Shown here one piece after another: positions 39,488 to 49,279 of a stretch of DNA of 64,000 nucleotides (its first letter is position 1; each line of letters opens with the position of its first letter). A model generated the notes under the pieces. It did no database searches, had not been told where the DNA came from, and saw nothing but the letters and a program-made list of their open reading frames with translations. Origin of the DNA: Kaistia adipata DSM 17808 (GTDB lineage: Bacteria > Pseudomonadota > Alphaproteobacteria > Rhizobiales > Kaistiaceae); assembly GCF_000423225.1 (NCBI RefSeq), contig NZ_KE383991.1, positions 1,002,217-1,066,216 of the forward strand, given 5' to 3'. A program made the position numbers and the translations under genes.

Positions 39488-39537
39488 ATTTGATTTCCTG
39501 CAAGACAGTCGCGCGCCGAAGGAGCCGGCCCTGTCTT

Positions 39538-39661
39538 CACCTCTCCCTGAGGGAGAGGTCGACGCACGAAGTGCGGCGGGTGAGGGTTTACGGCCTCATC
39601 CGGAAAGTTCCCTAAACCCTCACCCGGAGCTTTGCTCCGACCTCTCCCTCAGGGAGAGGTG
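39538..39661 (+). repeat. 124-bp dispersed structured repeat, copy B
   Basis: Same block order and orientation as copy A (25687-25809), with small differences in the variable hairpins (GCACGAAGTGC here). It lies between the rhaS terminator and the class II aldolase gene, i.e. inside the rha island, and separates it into two parts. No gene is seen in 39439-39732. Confidence 0.92.
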
Positions 39662-39732
39662 AAGGGCCGGCGTCCGACAATGACGGATCATCCCCTGGCC
39701 CTCGTCCATTGCATGCCTACCGGAGCCGGATA

Positions 39733-40788
39733 TTGACTCTTTCGACCAACGACCCCGAATTCGCCGCCCTCAAGACGCTGTCCGCGGCGCTCGGACGCGA
39801 CCCGCGCCGCACCCAGGCCGCCGGCGGCAATACCTCGCTGAAGCGCGACGGCGTGCTCTGGGTCAAGGCCTCCGGCACCTGGCTCGCCGAGGCGGAGGCG
39901 CGAGAGATCTTCCTGCCCGTCCAGCTGGAGCCACTGCTCGCTGCCATCGCCGTCAATGACGAACGCGCCGCCAAGGCGACGGACTTCGTCATCGCCGAGG
40001 CCAATCCGCTCAACCTTCGCCCTTCGGTCGAGACCTCGGTCCACGCCGTCCTGCCGCAGGCCGCCGTGCTGCACATCCACTGCGTCGAGACGGGCGCGCT
40101 GGTCGGCCGCACCGACGCCGAGGCTGAGATCGCGGCGCGCCTCGATGGTCTCGCCGGCGTCACCTGGTCCTATGTGCCCTATGTGAAGCCGGGCCTGCCC
40201 TTGGCGCGCGCGATCGACGCGGTGTCGAAGCCGGGCACCAATGTCGTCGTGCTCGGCAATCACGGCCTGATCGTCGCCGCCGATACGGTCGCCGAGGCGG
40301 GGCAGCTGGTCGAGCGCGTCTCTTCGGCCCTCGCCTCGCCTGTCCGGCCCGCGCCGGCGGCCGATCTCGCGGCGCTCGAAGCGCTGGCCGAGGGCTCGCC
40401 CTACCGCCTGCCGGAAGATCCCATCGCGCATGCGACGGCGACCGATCCGGCCCGCCTCGCCATCGCCCGCCAGGGCACGCTCTATCCCGACCATGTCGTC
40501 TTCCTCGGCAGTGGCATCGCCGTGCTCGACGACGGCGACACGCCGGCGGCACTGGCCGAACGCGCCGCGCTCGCGCCGATGCTCGTCGCCGTGCCCGGCA
40601 AGGGCGTGCTGATCCACAAGGACGTGCTGCGCGGCGGCGACGCGCTCGCCCGCGCGCTCGCCGACGTCACCGGCCGCATCCCCGCCGACGCGCCGCTCCA
40701 CTTCCTCACCGTCGAGCAGGAGCAGGAACTCGTCACCTGGGACGCCGAGATCTACCGCCGCGCGCTCGCCAGCGCCGCCAAGCGCTGA
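39733..40788 (+). CDS. Class II aldolase/adducin family protein
   Basis: 351 residues from TTG 39733, which has GGAG seven bases upstream; no ATG is available near the start. The N-terminal RTQAAGGNTSLKRDGVLWVKASG is the class II aldolase signature, HAVLPQAAVLHIHCVETGAL holds the zinc His region, and LGNHGLIVAA the third ligand block. A longer C-terminal part (TLYPDHVVFLGSG) resembles rhizobial aldolases linked to FGGY kinases. Since rhaD already encodes the rhamnulose-1-phosphate aldolase, this may act on a different ketose phosphate. Its kinase neighbour is 15 bp downstream. Confidence 0.85.
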   Translation: MTLSTNDPEFAALKTLSAALGRDPRRTQAAGGNTSLKRDGVLWVKASGTWLAEAEAREIFLPVQLEPLLAAIAVNDERAAKATDFVIAEANPLNLRPSVETSVHAVLPQAAVLHIHCVETGALVGRTDAEAEIAARLDGLAGVTWSYVPYVKPGLPLARAIDAVSKPGTNVVVLGNHGLIVAADTVAEAGQLVERVSSALASPVRPAPAADLAALEALAEGSPYRLPEDPIAHATATDPARLAIARQGTLYPDHVVFLGSGIAVLDDGDTPAALAERAALAPMLVAVPGKGVLIHKDVLRGGDALARALADVTGRIPADAPLHFLTVEQEQELVTWDAEIYRRALASAAKR

Positions 40789-40803
40789 ACGAAACGCAAT
40801 CGC

Positions 40804-42189
40804 ATGACCCAGCCTATCGCGACCCGCGCCATCGCCGTCCTCGACATCGGCAAGTCGAACGCCAAGCTCGCCCTGCTCGATCTCGAAACCCGCGCCGTGC
40901 TCGACATCAAGACGCGGAAGAACGCCGTCCTGCCCGGACCGCCCTACCCGCATTTCGACGTCGACGGCACCTTCGAATGGTTCCTCGACGGACTGGCGGA
41001 CTTCGCCGGGAAGGCCGAGATCACGGTCATCGCCACGACGACGCATGGCGCGGCGATCGCCCTGCTCGGCCGCGACGGCCTGGTGCTGCCGGTAATGGAT
41101 TATGAATTCGCGGGGCCCGACGAGGTCGCGGACGAGTATCGCAAGGCGCGCGGCGATTTCGCCGAGATCCTCTCGCCCGACCTGCCCGGCGGCCTCAATG
41201 CCGGGCGACAGCTCTACTGGATGGCGCGCCGCTTCCCGGCGGAGTTCGCCGGCGCCGAGGCCGTCGTGCCCTATCCGCAATACTGGGTCTGGCGGCTGAC
41301 CGGCCGCCGCGTCGCCGAGGCGACCTCGTTCGGCGCCCATAGCGACCTCTGGAACGGCCGCGCCGGCACCTATTCGAGCCTCGTCGAGAAACAGGGCTGG
41401 ACCAGGCTGTTTCCGCCGCGCGCGGCGCCCTGGGACACGGCCGGCCCGGTCCTGCCAGAGATCGCCGCCCGCACCGGCCTCTCGCCCGATTGCCGCGTCG
41501 TCGCCGGCATCCACGACTCGAACGCCAGCCTGCTGCCGCACATCCTGGCCCGGCCGCTGCCCTTCACCGTGATCTCGACCGGCACCTGGATGATCACCTT
41601 TGCCGCCGGCGGCAGTCTCGACCATCTCGACGCCGAGCGCGGCGGCCTCGCCTATGCCGACGCCTTCGCGCGGCCGGTGCCGTCTGCGATGTCGATGGCG
41701 GGGCGCGAGTTCGAGATCCTGACCGGGGGCCAGGCGGCCGCGCCGAGCGAGGCGGACGTTGCCTCGGTGATCGAACGGCGCGTCATGGCGCTGCCGGGCT
41801 TCGTCGCCGGCAACGGCCCGTTCGGCCACAGGAAGGGCAGCTGGAGCGTCGATCCCGCCACGCTCTCGCCCGAAGAGCGCACGGCGGCGGCGAGCCTCTA
41901 TGTCGCGCTGGTGGCGGAAACCTGCCTCAGCCTGACCGGCTCGGAAGGGCCGGTGCTGGTCGAGGGCCCGTTCGCCCGCAACGCGCTGTTCCTGTCGGCG
42001 CTCGCCGCGCTGGTCGACCGGCCGGTGATCGGCCGTCCCGATGCGACCGGCACGACCGAGGGCGCCGCCCTCCTCGCCGACGGGCCGGACAAGGCGCATC
42101 CCGCCAGCCCCGACCCCGAGCCGTCCACGCCGCTCGGCGGCGATTTTGCCGCCTATGCCGCGATGTGGCGACAGGCGGCCACGTCCTGA
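40804..42189 (+). CDS. FGGY-family carbohydrate kinase (rhamnulokinase-like), first copy
   Basis: 461 residues. ATPase-core motifs: [66 protein letters not shown] and the C-terminal [19 protein letters not shown]. Overall it is co-linear with the kinase at 42595 and shares most of these motifs, so the two are paralogues. Paired directly with the class II aldolase, it may serve the same accessory sugar. Either copy could be the rhamnulokinase; the one next to rhaM is favoured for that. Confidence 0.85.
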   Translation: MTQPIATRAIAVLDIGKSNAKLALLDLETRAVLDIKTRKNAVLPGPPYPHFDVDGTFEWFLDGLADFAGKAEITVIATTTHGAAIALLGRDGLVLPVMDYEFAGPDEVADEYRKARGDFAEILSPDLPGGLNAGRQLYWMARRFPAEFAGAEAVVPYPQYWVWRLTGRRVAEATSFGAHSDLWNGRAGTYSSLVEKQGWTRLFPPRAAPWDTAGPVLPEIAARTGLSPDCRVVAGIHDSNASLLPHILARPLPFTVISTGTWMITFAAGGSLDHLDAERGGLAYADAFARPVPSAMSMAGREFEILTGGQAAAPSEADVASVIERRVMALPGFVAGNGPFGHRKGSWSVDPATLSPEERTAAASLYVALVAETCLSLTGSEGPVLVEGPFARNALFLSALAALVDRPVIGRPDATGTTEGAALLADGPDKAHPASPDPEPSTPLGGDFAAYAAMWRQAATS

Positions 42190-42271
42190 CGTTGCGGCCG
42201 CGACCGCGACGCCCCTTGTCGTCGCCCCCCGTTCCATGACCACTATGGACCCGCGTTCCAAGGAGGATCCG

Positions 42272-42586
42272 GTGCAGAAATACGCCTTCAAGATGCAGCT
42301 TCATCCGGGCCAGGAAGCCGAATACAAGCGCCGCCACGACGAGATCTGGCCGGAGCTCTCGGCGCTCCTGAAGGAGGCCGGCGTCTCCGACTATTCGATC
42401 CACCTCGACCGTGACACGGGAACCCTGTTCGCCGTGCTCTGGCGCACCGACGACCACCGCATGGACGATCTTCCCGCGCATCCCGTGATGCAGCGCTGGT
42501 GGGCGCACATGGCCGACATCATGGCCTCGCACCCGAACAACGAGCCGGTGGCGACGCCGCTCGAGACCGTCTTCCACATGCCGTGA
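42272..42586 (+). CDS. rhaM: L-rhamnose mutarotase
   Basis: 104 residues from GTG 42272, with AGGAGG five bases before it. Sequence is typical of RhaM/Rha[41 protein letters not shown] and [14 protein letters not shown]. Interconverts the anomers of L-rhamnose so that RhaI receives the correct form. The larger open frame from 42041 overlaps the kinase and is not used. In R. leguminosarum the equivalent is named rhaU. Confidence 0.95.
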   Translation: MQKYAFKMQLHPGQEAEYKRRHDEIWPELSALLKEAGVSDYSIHLDRDTGTLFAVLWRTDDHRMDDLPAHPVMQRWWAHMADIMASHPNNEPVATPLETVFHMP

Positions 42587-42594
42587 CCGGACCG

Positions 42595-43998
42595 ATGCCC
42601 GAGACCCAGCCTGCCCCCGAAGGCCAGACCATGCCCCAAGCCACCGTCGTCCTCGACATCGGCAAGACCAACGCCAAGCTCGCGCTCGTCGACGCCGGGA
42701 CGCGCGCGATCCTTGCGATCCGCACGACCAACAACGCAGTCCTCACCGAAGGGCTCTTCCCGCACTACGACGTCGCGCGGTTGTGGAAGTGGATCCTGGA
42801 GGGGCTGAAGGAGTTCGCGCCCCAGGCCGAGATCACCTGCATCGCGACGACGACGCACGGCGCCGCCGTGGCGCTGATCGACGGCCACGACCTGGTGATG
42901 CCGATCCTCGACTATGAGTACAAGGGACCGGATTCCGTCGCCGAGGCCTACCGCCCGCAGCGCGGCGCCTTCTGGGAGACGCTGTCGCCGGACCTGCCGG
43001 CCGGCCTCAACATCGGCCGCCAGCTCTACTGGCAGCAGGAGACCTATCCGTCCGCCTTCAGCCGCGCCACGACGATCCTGTTCTATCCGCAATACTGGGT
43101 CTGGCGGCTTTCTGGCGCGACGGTCAGCGAGCCGACCATGATCGGCTGCCACACCGATCTCTGGAACCCCGAGGCCGGAACCTTCTCGCGCCTCGCCGAC
43201 GACCGCGGCTGGTCCGAGATGGTGCCGCCGCGCGTCCATCCCTGGGACACGGCCGGAACGATCCGTCCCGAGCTCGCAGAAAAGACGGGGCTGCCGGCCG
43301 ATTGCCGCGTCGTCGCCGGCATCCATGATTCGAACGCCAGCCTGCTGCCGCACATCCTGCGCCGCCGGCCGCCCTTCTCGGTGATCTCGACCGGCACCTG
43401 GATGATCTTCTTCGCCGTCGGCGGCTCGATCGCCGATCTCGACCCGGCGCGCGACTGCCTCGCCAATGTCGACGCCTTCGGCCGCGCCGTGCCCTCGGCC
43501 CGCTTCATGGCGGGGCGCGAATTCGCGCTGCTGACCGAGGATTCGAAGGTGGAACCGAGCGAGGCCGAGCTCGCCCGCGTCCTCGACGAAAAGATCATGG
43601 CGCTGCCGTCCTTCGCGCCGGGCACCGGCCCCTACGCCTTCCAGGAGGGCCATTGGAGCCATGATCCGGCGACGCTGACGCCGGGCGAGAAGGTCGCCGC
43701 CGCCAGCCTCTATTGCGCGCTGGTCGCCGACACCTGCCTGCAGCTGACCGGCGCCGCCGGCCCGATCATCGTCGAGGGGCCGATCTCCCGCAACGCGCTG
43801 TTCCTGTCGGCGCTGACCAGCGTCGTCGGCCGGCCGGTCATCGCCCGCGCCGACGCGACGGGCACCACCGAGGGTGCCGCCCTGCTGGCGACCGGCCCCG
43901 AGGGCGCCGGCCCCGGCCAGCCCGATCCCGAGCCAGCGAAGCCGCTGACACGGGACGTCGCGGCCTATGTGGCGGCCTGGCGCGACGCGCTCGAATAG
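42595..43998 (+). CDS. rhaK: FGGY-family kinase, probable rhamnulokinase
   Basis: 467 residues from ATG 42595 (eight bp after rhaM); ATG 42631 is an alternative that removes a 12-residue tail. Motifs: [62 protein letters not shown] and [18 protein letters not shown]. It would phosphorylate L-rhamnulose. Position next to rhaM matches the rhaU-rhaK order of R. leguminosarum, where RhaK is also needed for rhamnose uptake. Paralogue at 40804. Confidence 0.88.
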   Translation: MPETQPAPEGQTMPQATVVLDIGKTNAKLALVDAGTRAILAIRTTNNAVLTEGLFPHYDVARLWKWILEGLKEFAPQAEITCIATTTHGAAVALIDGHDLVMPILDYEYKGPDSVAEAYRPQRGAFWETLSPDLPAGLNIGRQLYWQQETYPSAFSRATTILFYPQYWVWRLSGATVSEPTMIGCHTDLWNPEAGTFSRLADDRGWSEMVPPRVHPWDTAGTIRPELAEKTGLPADCRVVAGIHDSNASLLPHILRRRPPFSVISTGTWMIFFAVGGSIADLDPARDCLANVDAFGRAVPSARFMAGREFALLTEDSKVEPSEAELARVLDEKIMALPSFAPGTGPYAFQEGHWSHDPATLTPGEKVAAASLYCALVADTCLQLTGAAGPIIVEGPISRNALFLSALTSVVGRPVIARADATGTTEGAALLATGPEGAGPGQPDPEPAKPLTRDVAAYVAAWRDALE

Positions 43999-44210
43999 GC
44001 GCCAGCTGACGCAGCGGCGCGGCCGATTGACCGCCGTGCCGGCTGCTGGCACCTTCGCTGGATCCGCGCCGCGGGGGAGACGCCGCCACCCGGCGGACGA
44101 CCGGCGCGATCGGGACCAGCGAGCATGTATCACTGCATGGCTGCCGGAATGCCCCGGGCGCACCTGCGCCCGCTGAGCTGCGATTTCCCTGCCGCGTGCG
44201 GGGGATGAGC

Positions 44211-45575
44211 ATGACCGGCAAGCTGACGCTGGCCGCGCTCGAGGCAGAGATCGAGGCCGGCACCATCGACACGGTGATCGTCGCCTTCCCCGACATGCAG
44301 GGCCGCCTCGCGGGCAAGCGCTTCACCGGGCGCTTCTTCCTCGAAGGCGCGCTCCACGAAACCCATGCCTGCAACTATCTGCTCGCCGCCGACATCGACA
44401 TGGAGCCGGTGCCCGGCTATCGGGCGGCGAGCTGGGAAAAGGGCTATGGCGACTTCGTCCTGAAGCCGGATCTCGCGACATTGCGACGGATCCCCTGGCT
44501 CGAGGGTACGGCGCTGGTGCTCGCCGATGTCTGCGACCATCACGGCGACGACCTTCCGCATGCGCCGCGCTCGATCCTGAAGGCCCAGCTGAAGCGGCTG
44601 GCGGCGCGGGACAGGACGGCCTTCTTCGCCTCCGAACTCGAATTCTACGTCTTCGACGAAACGCCCGAGAGCGCGCGGGCGAAGCACTGGCAGGGCCTCG
44701 CCACCACCGGCGAGACGATCCAGGACTACCAGATCCTGCAGACGACGCGGACCGAGCCGCTGATGCGGGCGATCCGCAACGGGCTTTCCGGCGCCGGCAT
44801 CCCGGTCGAGAATTCGAAGGGCGAATGGGGCCCGGGCCAGGAAGAGATCAACGTGCGCTATGCCGAGGCGCTGGAGATGGCCGACTGGCACGTCATCCTG
44901 AAGAACGGCATCAAGGAGATCGCCCGCCTGCAGGGCCGCGCCGTCACCTTCATGGCCAAGTGGCGCTATGACCTCGCCGGATCCTCGGCGCACATCCATT
45001 CCTCGCTCCGCGACGGTTCCGGCAAGACGGCGCTGTTCGCCGATGCCGGCGACCCGCTCGGCATGTCGGCGACGATGAAATCCTGGCTCGCCGGCCATCT
45101 GGCGCATGCCGGCGAGATGACGTTGCTCCTCGCGCCCTACATCAATTCCTACAAGCGCTTCCAGGCCGGCACCTTCGCGCCGACCAAGGCGGTCTGGTCG
45201 GTCGACAACCGCACCACCGGCTTCCGCGTCGTCGGCGAGGGCAAGTCGATCCGCACCGAATGCCGGATCGGCGGCGCCGATCTGAACCCCTATCTCGCCT
45301 TCGCCGCCCTGATCGCGACCGGCCTGCACGGCATCGAGGAAAAGCTCGACCTGCCGCCCGCTTTCGCCGGCGACGCCTATGCCGCGGCGAGCCTGCCCGA
45401 CATTCCGAAGACCCTGCGTGCAGCGATCGACGCGCTCGACAAGTCGGGCGTCCTGCGCGCCGCCCTCGGCGACGAGGTCGTCGAGCACTATCTTCATGCC
45501 GCGCGCTGGGAGCAGCTCGAACAGGACCGCCGCATCACCGACTGGGAGCTGCAACGCGGCTTCGAGCGTTCTTGA
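44211..45575 (+). CDS. Glutamine synthetase family protein (gamma-glutamylamide ligase-like)
   Basis: 454 residues from ATG 44211; ATG 44205 and GTG 44196 are alternatives, but only 44211 has a spaced GGGGG site. The N-terminal block FPDMQGRLAGKRF and the catalytic-domain motifs SELEFYVFD, EWGPGQEEINVRYAEALEMAD, GSSAHIHSSL, NSYKRFQAGTFAP and NRTTGFRVVG are of the PuuA/GlnA3-like class, not assimilatory GlnA. Such enzymes ligate glutamate to amines. It opens an operon with ALDH, iron ADH and PfkB kinase. The amine substrate is unknown. Confidence 0.85.
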   Translation: MTGKLTLAALEAEIEAGTIDTVIVAFPDMQGRLAGKRFTGRFFLEGALHETHACNYLLAADIDMEPVPGYRAASWEKGYGDFVLKPDLATLRRIPWLEGTALVLADVCDHHGDDLPHAPRSILKAQLKRLAARDRTAFFASELEFYVFDETPESARAKHWQGLATTGETIQDYQILQTTRTEPLMRAIRNGLSGAGIPVENSKGEWGPGQEEINVRYAEALEMADWHVILKNGIKEIARLQGRAVTFMAKWRYDLAGSSAHIHSSLRDGSGKTALFADAGDPLGMSATMKSWLAGHLAHAGEMTLLLAPYINSYKRFQAGTFAPTKAVWSVDNRTTGFRVVGEGKSIRTECRIGGADLNPYLAFAALIATGLHGIEEKLDLPPAFAGDAYAAASLPDIPKTLRAAIDALDKSGVLRAALGDEVVEHYLHAARWEQLEQDRRITDWELQRGFERS

Positions 45576-45602
45576 AGCGACGACGCCCGCAGGAATAAAG
45601 CC

Positions 45603-47006
45603 ATGACCCCCCCCCTCCTCCGGATCATCACCCCCGTCGACGGCTCGGTCTATGCCGAGCGGCCGCTCGCGACCGACGCCGAGGTGCTCGCGACTCTGAA
45701 GCGGGCGAAGGCAGCGCAGCGCGACTGGCGCGAGACCGGCGTCGCCGACCGCGCCGCGATCGCCACCCGCTTCGTCGACGCCATGGTGGCGGAGAAGGAC
45801 AAGGTGGCCGAGTTGCTCGCCTGGCAGATGGGCCGGCCGATCCGCTTCGGCCATGGCGAAATGCGCGGCTTCGAAGAGCGCGCCCGCTACATGATCGCGA
45901 TCGCGGAAGAATCGCTCGCCGATATCGACGCTGGCCCAAAGGAAGGCTTCCGCCGCTATATCCGGCGCGAACCGCTCGGCGTCTGCCTGAACCTGCCGGC
46001 CTGGAACTTCCCCTACATGACGGCGCTCAACGCCGTGCTGCCGGCGCTCCTCGCCGGCAATGCGGTCGTCATGAAGCATTCGAGCCAGACGGCGCTGGTC
46101 GCCGAGCACTTCGCATCGGCCTTCGCGAAGGCGGCGCTGCCGAAGGACGTGTTCCAGTTTGTGAACATGTCGCACGAGACGACCGACCGGGCGATCCGCT
46201 CCGGCCTCGTCGACCAGGTCGGCTTCACCGGCTCGACATCTGGCGGCCGCAAGATCATGGCCTCGGTCGCCGGCGCGCCGAATTTTCCGGCGACGACACT
46301 CGAACTCGGCGGCAAGGATCCGGCCTATGTCCGGCCCGACGTCAACCTCGCCTTCGCGGTCGAGAACATCGTCGATGGCGGCTTCTTCAATTCCGGCCAG
46401 TCCTGCTGCGCGATGGAGCGCGTCTATGTACACGAGGCGGTCTATGACCGCTTCGTCGAGGGCGTCGTCGCGACGGTCAACGCCTACAAGCTCGGCAGCC
46501 CGACCGATCCGGCGACGACGCTCGGCCCGGTCGTCCGCACCGCCGCCGCCGACTTCATCCGCGACCAGGTCGACGAGGCGGTGCGCGCCGGCGCGAAGCC
46601 GCTGATCGATCCCAGGCATTTCCCCGAGGCGAAGGCCGGCACGCCCTATCTGGCGCCGCAGGTTCTGACCGATGTCGACCATTCGATGCGCTTCATGAAG
46701 GAAGAAACCTTCGGCCCCGCCATCGGGATCATGAAGGTCAGATCAGACGACGAGGCGATCCGGCTGATGAACGATTCCGAATTCGGCCTGACTGCCGCCA
46801 TCTGGACGGAGGACCAGGAGGCGGCGGAGGCGATCGGCGACCGCATCGACACCGGCACCGTGTTCATGAACCGCTGCGACTATGTCGATCCGGCGCTCGC
46901 CTGGACCGGCGTCAAGGCGACCGGACGCGGCGCCAGCCTCTCTGTCGTCGGCTACGAGCAGCTGACGCGACCGAAGAGTTTTCATCTCCGCACCCGGACC
47001 GATTGA
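45603..47006 (+). CDS. Aldehyde dehydrogenase family protein
   Basis: 467 residues. NAD(P)-binding PAWNFPYMTALNAVLPALLA, Glu in TLELGGKDPAYV (about residue 234) and catalytic Cys268 in FNSGQSCCAMERVYV are all present. The C-terminal block EETFGPAIGIMKVRSDDEAI is canonical. 28 bp after the glutamine-synthetase-like gene. In the putrescine pathway the ALDH oxidises gamma-glutamylated aminoaldehyde; an equivalent role is inferred only from the neighbour. Confidence 0.9.
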   Translation: MTPPLLRIITPVDGSVYAERPLATDAEVLATLKRAKAAQRDWRETGVADRAAIATRFVDAMVAEKDKVAELLAWQMGRPIRFGHGEMRGFEERARYMIAIAEESLADIDAGPKEGFRRYIRREPLGVCLNLPAWNFPYMTALNAVLPALLAGNAVVMKHSSQTALVAEHFASAFAKAALPKDVFQFVNMSHETTDRAIRSGLVDQVGFTGSTSGGRKIMASVAGAPNFPATTLELGGKDPAYVRPDVNLAFAVENIVDGGFFNSGQSCCAMERVYVHEAVYDRFVEGVVATVNAYKLGSPTDPATTLGPVVRTAAADFIRDQVDEAVRAGAKPLIDPRHFPEAKAGTPYLAPQVLTDVDHSMRFMKEETFGPAIGIMKVRSDDEAIRLMNDSEFGLTAAIWTEDQEAAEAIGDRIDTGTVFMNRCDYVDPALAWTGVKATGRGASLSVVGYEQLTRPKSFHLRTRTD

Positions 47007-47081
47007 CACCCCCGCCACCGATCCGACTGAACCGGCGTGCCGCAACGCCGCCCCTAGAAAGCAGTTGCCAAGGAACGATCC

Positions 47082-48257
47082 ATGATCGACGGCTATGCCT
47101 CGCTGAATGCCAACTGGTCCTATCCGACCGCGATCCGCTTCGGCGCCGGCCGCATCGCCGAACTGCCGGCGGCGCTCGCCACCGCCGGCATCGCGCGGCC
47201 GCTCTTCGTCACCGATCCCGGCCTCGTGGCGCTGCCGATCGTGGCGCGCACGCTCGCCATTCTCGACGCGGCGAAAGTCCCGTACGCGGTGTTCTCGAAG
47301 GTCGACGGCAATCCGACGCTCGCCAATCTCGACGACGGGCTCGCCGCCTACCGCGCCGGCGGCCATGACGGTGTGATCGCCTTCGGCGGCGGCTCGGCCA
47401 TGGATATCGGCAAGACCATCGCCTTCATGAGCGGCCAGACGCGCCCCGTCTTCGACTTCGAGGACCGGGCCGACTGGTGGACCCGGGCCGACGCCGCCGG
47501 CATCGCGCCTGTTGTCGCCGTGCCGACCACGGCCGGCACCGGTTCCGAGGTCGGCCGCGCCGGCGTCATCACCGACCCGTCCGACCACACCAAGAAGATC
47601 ATCTTCCACCCGCTGATGCTGCCGAAGGTCGTGATCGCCGATCCCGAGCTGACGGTCGACCTGCCGGCGAAGATCACGGCCTGGACCGGCATGGACGCGC
47701 TGTCGCATTCGCTGGAGGCGTGGTGCAGCCCGTTCTTCCATCCGATGTCGGCCGGCATCGCGCTGGAAGGCATCCGCCTCGTCAAGGACTGGCTGCCCAA
47801 AGCATTCGCCGACGGCCACGACATCGCGGCACGCTCGCAGATGCTGATCGCCTCGTCGATGGGCGCGGTCGCCTTCCAGAAGGGGCTCGGCGCCATGCAT
47901 GCGATGAGCCATCCGAGTTCCAGCCTGCGCGGCACGCATCACGGCCTCACCAATGCGGTCGTCATGCCCTATGTGCTCGCCTTCAACCGCCCGGCGATCG
48001 ACGACAGGCTGGCGGCCTTGGCGCGCTATCTCGACCTGCCGGGACAGAGCGCCGACGCGGTGCTCGACTGGGTCCTGGCGCTCCGCCGCGAGCTCGGAAT
48101 TCCGCACACGCTGAGGGAAATCGGCGTCGACGAATCGGTTCTGCCCGAGGCCGCCGCCATGGCCGAGCACGATCCCTCCAACGACGGCAATCCGAAGCGT
48201 CTCGACGCCACCGAATACGACCGCCTGTTTCGAAATGCGATCAACGGGTTGCTTTGA
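47082..48257 (+). CDS. Iron-containing alcohol dehydrogenase
   Basis: 391 residues, group III Fe-ADH. Motifs: nucleotide loop IAFGGGSAMDIGKTIA, VPTTAGTGSEVGRAG and metal-site helices AWTGMDALSHSLEAW and MSHPSSSLRGTHHGLTNAVV with the His ligands. It follows the ALDH by 75 bp and could make the aldehyde that the ALDH consumes. Substrate unknown; the family covers simple alcohols, polyols and hydroxyacids. Confidence 0.92.
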   Translation: MIDGYASLNANWSYPTAIRFGAGRIAELPAALATAGIARPLFVTDPGLVALPIVARTLAILDAAKVPYAVFSKVDGNPTLANLDDGLAAYRAGGHDGVIAFGGGSAMDIGKTIAFMSGQTRPVFDFEDRADWWTRADAAGIAPVVAVPTTAGTGSEVGRAGVITDPSDHTKKIIFHPLMLPKVVIADPELTVDLPAKITAWTGMDALSHSLEAWCSPFFHPMSAGIALEGIRLVKDWLPKAFADGHDIAARSQMLIASSMGAVAFQKGLGAMHAMSHPSSSLRGTHHGLTNAVVMPYVLAFNRPAIDDRLAALARYLDLPGQSADAVLDWVLALRRELGIPHTLREIGVDESVLPEAAAMAEHDPSNDGNPKRLDATEYDRLFRNAINGLL

Positions 48258-48340
48258 ACGCGCGATCACCCGCCACGCGGTCTTGCACCACCGCGCCCGA
48301 CCAGCCATGAAGGACGCCATTCGCGTCCGGAGAACCATTC

Positions 48341-49279
48341 ATGCCCACGCCTGCCGCCACGAGCCCCGACATCGTCTGCATCGGCGAGCCGCTGTTCGAA
48401 CTCAACCAGGCCAAGGGCGACGTGGTTTTCCGGCCGGGCCATGGCGGCGACACCTCGAACTGCGCCATCGCGGCGGCGCGCCAGGGCGCCTCGGTCGGCT
48501 ATGTCACGGCGATCGGCACCGACAATTTCGGCCAGTCCTTCCTCGACCTCTGGAAGCAGGAAGGCGTCGACACCCGCGCGGTCAAGCATGACGGCACCGC
48601 GCCGACCGGCATCTATTTCGTCACGCACGGGCCGCAGGGCCACGTCTTCTCCTATCGCCGCGCCGGCTCCGCCGCGAGCCGCATGACGCCTGAGGAACTG
48701 CCGGCCGACTACATCCGCGGTGCCAAGGTCGTGCATACTTCCGGCATCAGCCAGGCGATCTCCTCGCAGGCGGCCGACTTCGTCTTCGCGGCGCTGCGCG
48801 CGGCGAGGGAGGCGGGCGTGCTGGTCTCCTACGACACCAATCTGCGTCTCCGCCTCTGGCCGATCGACCGCGCCCGCGCCGTCATCCACGCGGCGGCGGC
48901 GCTTTCCGACATCCTGAAGACGAGCTCGGACGACGCCGAGGCGCTGACCGGCGAGACCGATCCGAACAAGATCGCTGATTTCTATCTCGGCCTCGGCCCG
49001 AAGATCGTCATCGTCACCATGGGCGCCGAGGGCGCGCTGGTCGCGACACCGGAGAAGCGGCTGCTGATCCCGGCGATCTCCGTGAAGCCGGTCGACGCGA
49101 CCGGCGCCGGCGACACGTTCGACGGCGCCTTCCTGACCGAATATCTCCGCTCGAACGATCCATTCTCCGCCGCCCGCTACGCCAATGCCGCGGCGGGCCT
49201 CGCCACGGAAGGCTATGGCGCCGTCGCGCCGATGCCGACCCGAAGCGCCGTCGAAGCGGCGCTCGCCGGGCGCCGATGA
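48341..49279 (+). CDS. PfkB-family carbohydrate kinase
   Basis: 312 residues. N-terminal GGDTSNCAIAAARQGASVGY and C-terminal DATGAGDTFDGAF with catalytic Asp near residue 258 are diagnostic. Closest in look to 2-keto-3-deoxygluconate kinases, but this cannot be settled by eye. Its stop overlaps the start of the next gene (ATGA at 49276), so the sugar kinase and the membrane hydrolase are translationally coupled. Confidence 0.9.
   Translation: MPTPAATSPDIVCIGEPLFELNQAKGDVVFRPGHGGDTSNCAIAAARQGASVGYVTAIGTDNFGQSFLDLWKQEGVDTRAVKHDGTAPTGIYFVTHGPQGHVFSYRRAGSAASRMTPEELPADYIRGAKVVHTSGISQAISSQAADFVFAALRAAREAGVLVSYDTNLRLRLWPIDRARAVIHAAAALSDILKTSSDDAEALTGETDPNKIADFYLGLGPKIVIVTMGAEGALVATPEKRLLIPAISVKPVDATGAGDTFDGAFLTEYLRSNDPFSAARYANAAAGLATEGYGAVAPMPTRSAVEAALAGRR

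Noticed and set aside
39688-42291. 867-codon minus-strand frame across the aldolase and kinase genes
   Set aside because: Arg/Gly/Ala-rich translation without motifs; the plus strand has two well-defined enzymes.
44130-46682. 850-codon minus-strand frame across the GS-like and ALDH genes
   Set aside because: GC-driven shadow; catalytic motifs are on the plus strand.
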